DNA from: Sphingomonas yabuuchiae | GTDB taxonomy: Bacteria; Pseudomonadota; Alphaproteobacteria; Sphingomonadales; Sphingomonadaceae | Direction: 5' to 3' | NCBI RefSeq assembly: GCF_001477495.1 | Contig: NZ_LDTF01000022.1 | Coordinates: 1 to 38,903, forward strand | Length of the DNA stretch: 38,903 nt | Part shown: in pieces, positions 32,503 to 38,903 of the stretch | Layout: every line of letters begins with the position of its first letter | Position numbering within the stretch: position 1 is the stretch's first letter | The notes under the pieces: model-generated | What the model saw: only the letters and a program-made list of their open reading frames with translations | Told to the model about the DNA's origin: nothing | Database searches by the model: none | Position numbers and translations under genes: made by a program

Positions 32503-32512
32503 TCGTATACGG
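32503..32512. promoter_or_regulatory. Candidate operator TCGTATACGG before the M24 peptidase gene
   Basis: An exact copy of the 10-mer at 30000-30009, with the palindrome CGTATACG at 32504-32511. It ends about 16 bases upstream of the chosen start, where a repressor would block the promoter or its start site. A second match to the hydroxyproline promoter, CAAGGGAATCCC, lies at 32563-32574. Confidence 0.5.
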
Positions 32513-32616
32513 TTGAGCGTGTAGCGGCTGTCGGCGCACGGGGCCAGTGGGACGTGGATCGCCAAGGGAATCCCTCGACACTTTGCCCTATATGAACGGA
32601 AGTCAGGCCTGTCCCG

Positions 32617-34125
32617 TCACCCCCCGTACATCGCCATCGCATCGCGCCGGAACGCCGCACCGCTGTCGGTGCGGCTGTAGAACATATGCCCGCCCGGATA
32701 GACGTTCAGCTTCACCCGCTGCGCGACGCCGTAGCTCGGCATCTGGTCGACGATCAGGCGCGAGGCGAAATACGGGCAGGACAGGTCGTCCCAACCGTGC
32801 ACGATCATCACCTTCATCTTCGGGTCGTTGGCGATCGCCTTGCGCAGGTCGGTGACGGGGGTGTCGTCGGGCTTGCCGCGATCCCAGGCGCTGTTCACCT
32901 CATAGGACAGCGCGTGATAACGGGCGTCGGTCTTCCAGCCGACTTCGCGCGTCACGAAATCGACCATCGCGCTGGTCGTCGGTGCGATCAGCGAGTCGAG
33001 CAGCGGGTCGTTGGACCGCTGCTGCGACGACCAAGGGAAGGGATCGAAGGCGGTGACGTTCGAGTCATAGATGCTCCCGATCGTCGAATCGTTGCGGTGA
33101 ATCTCGCGCAGATAGGTCCGCGTGTCGATCCGCCCGCCCAACTGACGGACCAGCGCCGGGTCGAGGCCGGTCAGCTCGGTCACGCGCGTCACCATCCGGT
33201 CGACCGCCTGGGTATCCGACCGCCCGCGCATCAGGTCGCGCAGATAGTCGCCGCGCGCATAGGCCTCGACTCCCGCCATCGCGTCCGGCGTCAGCTTGCC
33301 CTGCCGCTCCAGCTGCGCGGCGGCCATGGATGGCAGATCGATCATCCACGGCAGGGGCGACAGCGCGGTGGCATCGTCGCCCGAGGCGGGGTCGAGATAG
33401 GGCGACACCATCACCAGCCCGTTCACCCCGACGCCGATCTGCGACTGGAGTTCGTAGGCGATGCGCGGCGCGCGATAGCCGCCATAGCTTTCGCCCATGA
33501 CATATTTGGGCGAGCGCAGCCGTCCTTCCTTGACCAGCCAGTCATAGACGACCTTGGACAGGTACTTGATGTCCGGGTCGTTGGCGTAAAAGGCTTTCTT
33601 CGTCTCGGCCTCGTCGACCAGGCTGCGGCTGAAGCCGGTGCCGATGGGGTCGATGAAGACCAGGTCGGTGAAGTCCAGCCAGCTATTGGGATTGTCGGTG
33701 GTGACCGGCGCGTCGGAGGGGGCGTCGCCCTGCGCACCGAACGGCACCCGCTTCGGGCCGACCGCACCCAGGTTCAGATAGACCGAGGCCGCGCCCGGCC
33801 CGCCATTGAACGCGAAGGTGACGGGCCGCCGCACATCGCCGCCGGGCACGGTATAGGCGGTGTAGACGACCTGCCCGATCTCCTTGCCCTTGTCGTCGCG
33901 CACCGCGATCTTGCCCACGGTCGCCTTGTAATTGATGACCCGGCCACCGATCCGCGCGCTCTGGCTGATCGTCTTGTCGGCGGGCAGGGGCGGGCGCTTG
34001 CTGTCGTCGTCCTTCGTTTCTGTGGTGGTCTTGGTTTCGGTCTTCTCGGCCTTTTGCGCGAGGGCGGGCGTGGCGGCGCTGCTGGCCAGCAGCAACAGGG
34101 CGGTCAGGTGCAAGGTCTTCGACAC
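32617..34125 (-). CDS. Secreted serine carboxypeptidase, peptidase family S10
   Basis: A 502-residue exported peptidase. Signal peptide [23 protein letters not shown] is cleaved before QKAEK; a charged K/T/E linker follows, then an alpha/beta hydrolase carboxypeptidase domain. [23 protein letters not shown] is the oxyanion and substrate block. The triad is Ser213 ([14 protein letters not shown]), Asp447 ([11 protein letters not shown]) and His480 (PGGHMFYSR). S10 enzymes remove C-terminal residues at acidic to neutral pH. It lies 129 bases upstream of the M24 peptidase gene on the same strand and could feed peptides to it. The start is a GTG at 34125 with GGGGGAG upstream at a rather long spacing. 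Confidence 0.9.
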   Translation of the reverse strand: MSKTLHLTALLLLASSAATPALAQKAEKTETKTTTETKDDDSKRPPLPADKTISQSARIGGRVINYKATVGKIAVRDDKGKEIGQVVYTAYTVPGGDVRRPVTFAFNGGPGAASVYLNLGAVGPKRVPFGAQGDAPSDAPVTTDNPNSWLDFTDLVFIDPIGTGFSRSLVDEAETKKAFYANDPDIKYLSKVVYDWLVKEGRLRSPKYVMGESYGGYRAPRIAYELQSQIGVGVNGLVMVSPYLDPASGDDATALSPLPWMIDLPSMAAAQLERQGKLTPDAMAGVEAYARGDYLRDLMRGRSDTQAVDRMVTRVTELTGLDPALVRQLGGRIDTRTYLREIHRNDSTIGSIYDSNVTAFDPFPWSSQQRSNDPLLDSLIAPTTSAMVDFVTREVGWKTDARYHALSYEVNSAWDRGKPDDTPVTDLRKAIANDPKMKVMIVHGWDDLSCPYFASRLIVDQMPSYGVAQRVKLNVYPGGHMFYSRTDSGAAFRRDAMAMYGG

Positions 34126-34268
34126 GTTGGAAACTACTCCCCCTCGAACGGCGATCGGCAGGTATCAAGGCCAAGCGGGATCATGCGCCGGACTTCCGCG
34201 TTCCCGCAAGCCCGCCCCTCTCGAAACGGCCGCCTCCGCTTCCTATCTCGCCTCTGGCCTTCCTCCCG

Positions 34269-34283
34269 GAACAGAAGTAGAAC
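34269..34283. promoter_or_regulatory. LexA (SOS) box of uvrA
   Basis: GAAC (34269-34272), seven bases, GAAC (34280-34283): an exact match to the alphaproteobacterial direct-repeat LexA site GAAC-N7-GAAC. It ends 7 bases before the uvrA ATG, in the right place to repress transcription. uvrA is a classical SOS gene, which strengthens the call. Confidence 0.85.
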
Positions 34284-34290
34284 CTGCCTC

Positions 34291-37191
<2,901 letters not shown>

Positions 37192-37356
37192 GGCTTTCCC
37201 GGGGTGGTGGTGTGCGGGTCATGATGTGGTCCAACATGTGAAGATGCTGCGGTCCGTGCCATCTGGGCTTGCACAGGCCGCGTCCCAGTCCAGCCAGTCG
37301 GCCGATTGCGCCGGCCGTATCCGCTACGGAAGGGGGGGCTTATCCTCTTCCTCCTG

Positions 37357-37446
37357 CCACCCCGGCGAAGGCCGGGGTCCAGTTGCGGAACGGTCGGAGT
37401 CACCCGCGGCGGCCATCCAACTGGATCCCGGACTTCGCCGGGATGG
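37357..37446. repeat. Inverted pair of CCCCGGCGAAGGCCGGGG-type repeats
   Basis: CCACCCCGGCGAAGGCCGGG with following GTCCAGTT (37357-37384) is mirrored at 37419-37446 (AACTGGATCCCGGACTTCGC and onward) with three differences over 28 bases. Same family as 24600-24720. Confidence 0.8.
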
Positions 37447-37591
37447 TATGATGGGATGTGAGAGAGCCCCTACGAGACGATCTGTGGGGATGTCGCTTTG
37501 CTAAGGAATAGACCTGACACCGCCCCGCGTTGATAGGGTATCCCTTGGCCTTCGGCTTCGCTCAGGCCGAACGGAGGTTGGATATTGCTTG

Positions 37592-37632
37592 AGGCACTTC
37601 CTTCGCTCGCATCAAGCGAAGTCGCAGTGCCT
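37592..37632. repeat. Nested palindrome
   Basis: Outer arms AGGCACT (37592-37598) and AGTGCCT (37626-37632) enclose inner arms CTTCGCT (37601-37607) and AGCGAAG (37615-37621), both perfect. Next to it lies a CTTCGGCTTCGCTCAGG unit, so it probably belongs to that repeat family. Confidence 0.65.
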
Positions 37633-37739
37633 GCCCTACATGCAAACACCCACACCAAACCCCGCCAAAACCGCTTAACATATCGCAACCTTTGCCGCCG
37701 CGAAGCGATTCCCTCGCATCACCCAAGAGGGAGGATGTG

Positions 37740-38150
37740 ATGCGTGCATGGACACTCGGCCTGATCGGGGCCGCGACGCTGGTTTCCGGTTGCTCCACCT
37801 ATGACAATGGTTTCGGCGGCTTGGGCGGCGGCCCGCGCTATGCCTATGACTATAACCGGCCCGACCCCGCTTATGGCGGCTATTATGCCGACCGCTATTA
37901 TGTCGACAATGCGCGGTATCGCGAGCGGCGGTTGAGCCGGAACGACCGCGTCTATGTCGGGCAGGACGGCCGTTATTATTGCCGTCGCAACGACGGCACC
38001 ACCGGTCTGATCGTCGGCGGTATTGCGGGCGGTGCGCTCGGTGCGGCGATCACCTCGGGCGGATCGCAGACGCTCGGCACGCTGCTGGGTGCGGCAGGCG
38101 GTGCGCTGGCGGGACGCGCGATCGAGCGGAACAATGTCCGCTGCCGTTAA
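37740..38150 (+). CDS. Glycine-zipper lipoprotein (17 kDa surface antigen-like)
   Basis: A 136-residue outer-membrane-type lipoprotein. Signal and lipobox are MRAWTLGLIGAATLVSGC with Cys18. A Tyr/Arg/Asp-rich middle follows (about 25-70, with repeated YY and NRPDPAYGGYY). YVGQDGRYYCRRNDGTTGLIVGGIAGGALGAAI then leads into a glycine zipper (about 95-128, LGTLLGAAGGALAGRAIE) that can form a membrane hairpin. The ending resembles the Rickettsia 17 kDa antigen/SlyB domain. Role unknown, probably envelope integrity. GAGGGAGG stands 5 bases before ATG 37740, fixing the start. Confidence 0.85.
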   Translation: MRAWTLGLIGAATLVSGCSTYDNGFGGLGGGPRYAYDYNRPDPAYGGYYADRYYVDNARYRERRLSRNDRVYVGQDGRYYCRRNDGTTGLIVGGIAGGALGAAITSGGSQTLGTLLGAAGGALAGRAIERNNVRCR

Positions 38151-38180
38151 ATCCGGCTGTTGACGTCCGACAAATGAATG

Positions 38181-38217
38181 GGCCGGTTCTCTCCCTGTCG
38201 CAAGGAGAGGACCGGCC
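38181..38217 (+). terminator. Hairpin terminator after the lipoprotein gene
   Basis: A 14-base stem, GGCCGGTTCTCTCC (38181-38194) with GGAGAGGACCGGCC (38204-38217), one G-U pair, loop CTGTCGCAA. Only a weak T run follows (TTGT). Confidence 0.7.
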
Positions 38218-38376
38218 TTGTCATGTCCGGCCCCGATAAACCTTGGATGAACGCCATGTCACGTTCTGCGACAATTGGCGACATAATAGATAAGTCATTG
38301 GTATAGCTTTGCGATTGTCACGACCCATATTGCGGATCGGGCCAGTAATCGCCCGCTTTATTAAGGGAGTGTCATC

Positions 38377-38700
38377 ATGAAGGCCATGATCCTTGCGAGC
38401 CTGGGTTTCGCCACCATCGCCGTCCCCACGGTCGCCGAGGCGCAGCGCTGGACCCCGATCGCGCAGCGCCAGGGCCAGCTGCAGCAGCGGATCGACCAAG
38501 GCATCCGCTCCGGCGCGCTCAACCGGCGCGAGGCGGGGCGGCTCCAGTCCGAACTGCGTGGCCTGAGCCAGCTCGAATATCGCTATCGCCGGTCGGGCGG
38601 TGGCCTGAGCGTCTCGGAGCGTAATGATCTGGACCGTCGCTACGCGATGCTGAGCCGTCAGGTCCGCTTCGAGAAGAACGACCGCAATTATCGCCGCTGA
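38377..38700 (+). CDS. Small exported protein, conserved type, function unknown
   Basis: A 107-residue product with a signal peptide (MKAMILASLGFATIAVPTVAEAQ, cleavage at AEA-Q). The mature part is helical and charged, in two related halves: QGQLQQRIDQGIRSGALNRREAGRLQSELRGLSQLEYRYRRSG and LSVSERNDLDRRYAMLSRQVRFEKND. The QRIDQGxxSGxLxxxEAxRL...LDRRxxxLSxxIRxEKxD pattern looks like a periplasmic family common in sphingomonads; I know of no assigned function. AAGGGAG about 7 bases before ATG 38377 supports the start. Its last 13 bases overlap the end of the convergent gene. Confidence 0.8.
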   Translation: MKAMILASLGFATIAVPTVAEAQRWTPIAQRQGQLQQRIDQGIRSGALNRREAGRLQSELRGLSQLEYRYRRSGGGLSVSERNDLDRRYAMLSRQVRFEKNDRNYRR

Positions 38701-38903
38701 TCGGTGACGGCCGCGCCCGAAGCGCTCGGGCGCGGTATGTCGGGCCGCTCGATCGGGCGGCCGCTATCCTTCCATTTGTCCAGTATCTGGCCCGACGTGG
38801 CCAGCCGGTCGCTGATCCCCGTTTCGCGTGGCGGAGCGGGGGTCGGCGTTTCGCGCGTCGGGGCCGGGCGCGCCGGTACAGGCGTCGCGCCGGGCAGGGG
38901 CGG
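38688..38903 (-). CDS. C-terminal end of a proline-rich protein (runs off the window)
   Basis: The minus strand is open from the window edge to a TAA at 38690-38688, 71 residues. It begins with a Pro/Ala/Thr/Arg-rich linker (PVPARPAPTRETPTPAPPRE), followed by a more ordinary ending, ISDRLATSGQILDKWKDSGR and PIERPDIPRP. A proline-rich linker plus a structured tail suggests an envelope or periplasmic protein, but I do not recognise the family. The overlap with the convergent gene at 38688-38700 is tail to tail. Confidence 0.5.
   Translation of the reverse strand, partial: PPLPGATPVPARPAPTRETPTPAPPRETGISDRLATSGQILDKWKDSGRPIERPDIPRPSASGAAVTDQRR

Larger units (their letters stand above)
37192..37739. 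other. Gene-free spacer after uvrA, rich in repeats
   Basis: 548 bases without a gene I can support. It contains the inverted repeat pair at 37357-37446, a CTTCGGCTTCGCTCAGG-type unit at 37546-37577 and the nested palindrome at 37592-37632. The last 100 bases turn AT-richer (GCTTAACATATCGCAACC near 37673-37690) and probably carry the promoter of the lipoprotein gene. Short open frames here are low-complexity by-products of the repeats. Confidence 0.6.

Noticed and set aside
32686..34290. Long in-frame upstream extension of uvrA (total about 1500 codons)
   Set aside because: It is antisense to the complete S10 carboxypeptidase gene and has the R/D/H/V-rich composition of a high-GC shadow frame; uvrA itself begins with its family N-terminus at 34291.

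Overview
The window looks like chromosome of a high-GC alphaproteobacterium of the Sphingomonas group. This rests on the style of its proteins (HisZ, the second-type SerC, a long SerA with ACT domain, a DnaJ without zinc fingers, a fused ATP-grasp/alpha-E protein), on an alphaproteobacterial LexA box before uvrA, and on several families of short palindromic intergenic repeats of the kind seen across sphingomonad genomes. No tRNA, rRNA, CRISPR array or prophage was seen. The assignment comes from reading the sequence, not from a search.

Layout. 1-421: 5' part of an IS5-type element with an 11-base C run just ahead of its transposase. 447-2830 (minus): LOG-family protein, extensin-like lipoprotein, and an XRE regulator overlapping a DUF2975 membrane protein, behind an AT-rich palindromic promoter. 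3061-5964 (plus): serC with a structured leader, then serA, the first two steps of serine synthesis. 6017-7077 (minus): two membrane proteins, one ExoD-like. 7218-9726 (plus): hisZ and purA. 9924-14957 (minus): a low-complexity exported protein, then aroC, a GNAT acetyltransferase, fabI, a YihY/BrkB membrane protein and a DnaJ-type chaperone, several joined by 4-base stop/start overlaps. 15057-15287 (plus): a small hydrophilic protein.

15394-22109 (minus) is a compact run: ku, ligD (bacterial NHEJ), then a CP-ATP-grasp/alpha-E fusion overlapping a transglutaminase-like protein. The last two belong to a conserved but poorly characterised peptide-modification pair. Divergent from ku, 22205-24539 (plus) holds pdxH, a FieF-type metal exporter and a PhzF-family protein, overlapping end to end. 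24748-28134 (minus) is smc.

28721-34125 looks like a proline/hydroxyproline-peptide scavenging island: a FAD amino-acid dehydrogenase and a divergent 4-hydroxyproline 2-epimerase, an Xaa-Pro-type M24 peptidase and a secreted S10 carboxypeptidase. The dehydrogenase/epimerase promoter and the M24 promoter share an identical 10-base site around CGTATACG and a second identical 12-mer, which suggests a common regulator. This is the strongest candidate here for an undescribed regulatory unit.

34291-37191 is uvrA with a perfect GAAC-N7-GAAC SOS box ending 7 bases before its start. The right end carries repeat-rich spacer, a glycine-zipper lipoprotein, a small exported protein, and the C-terminal end of a convergent proline-rich gene that runs out of the window.
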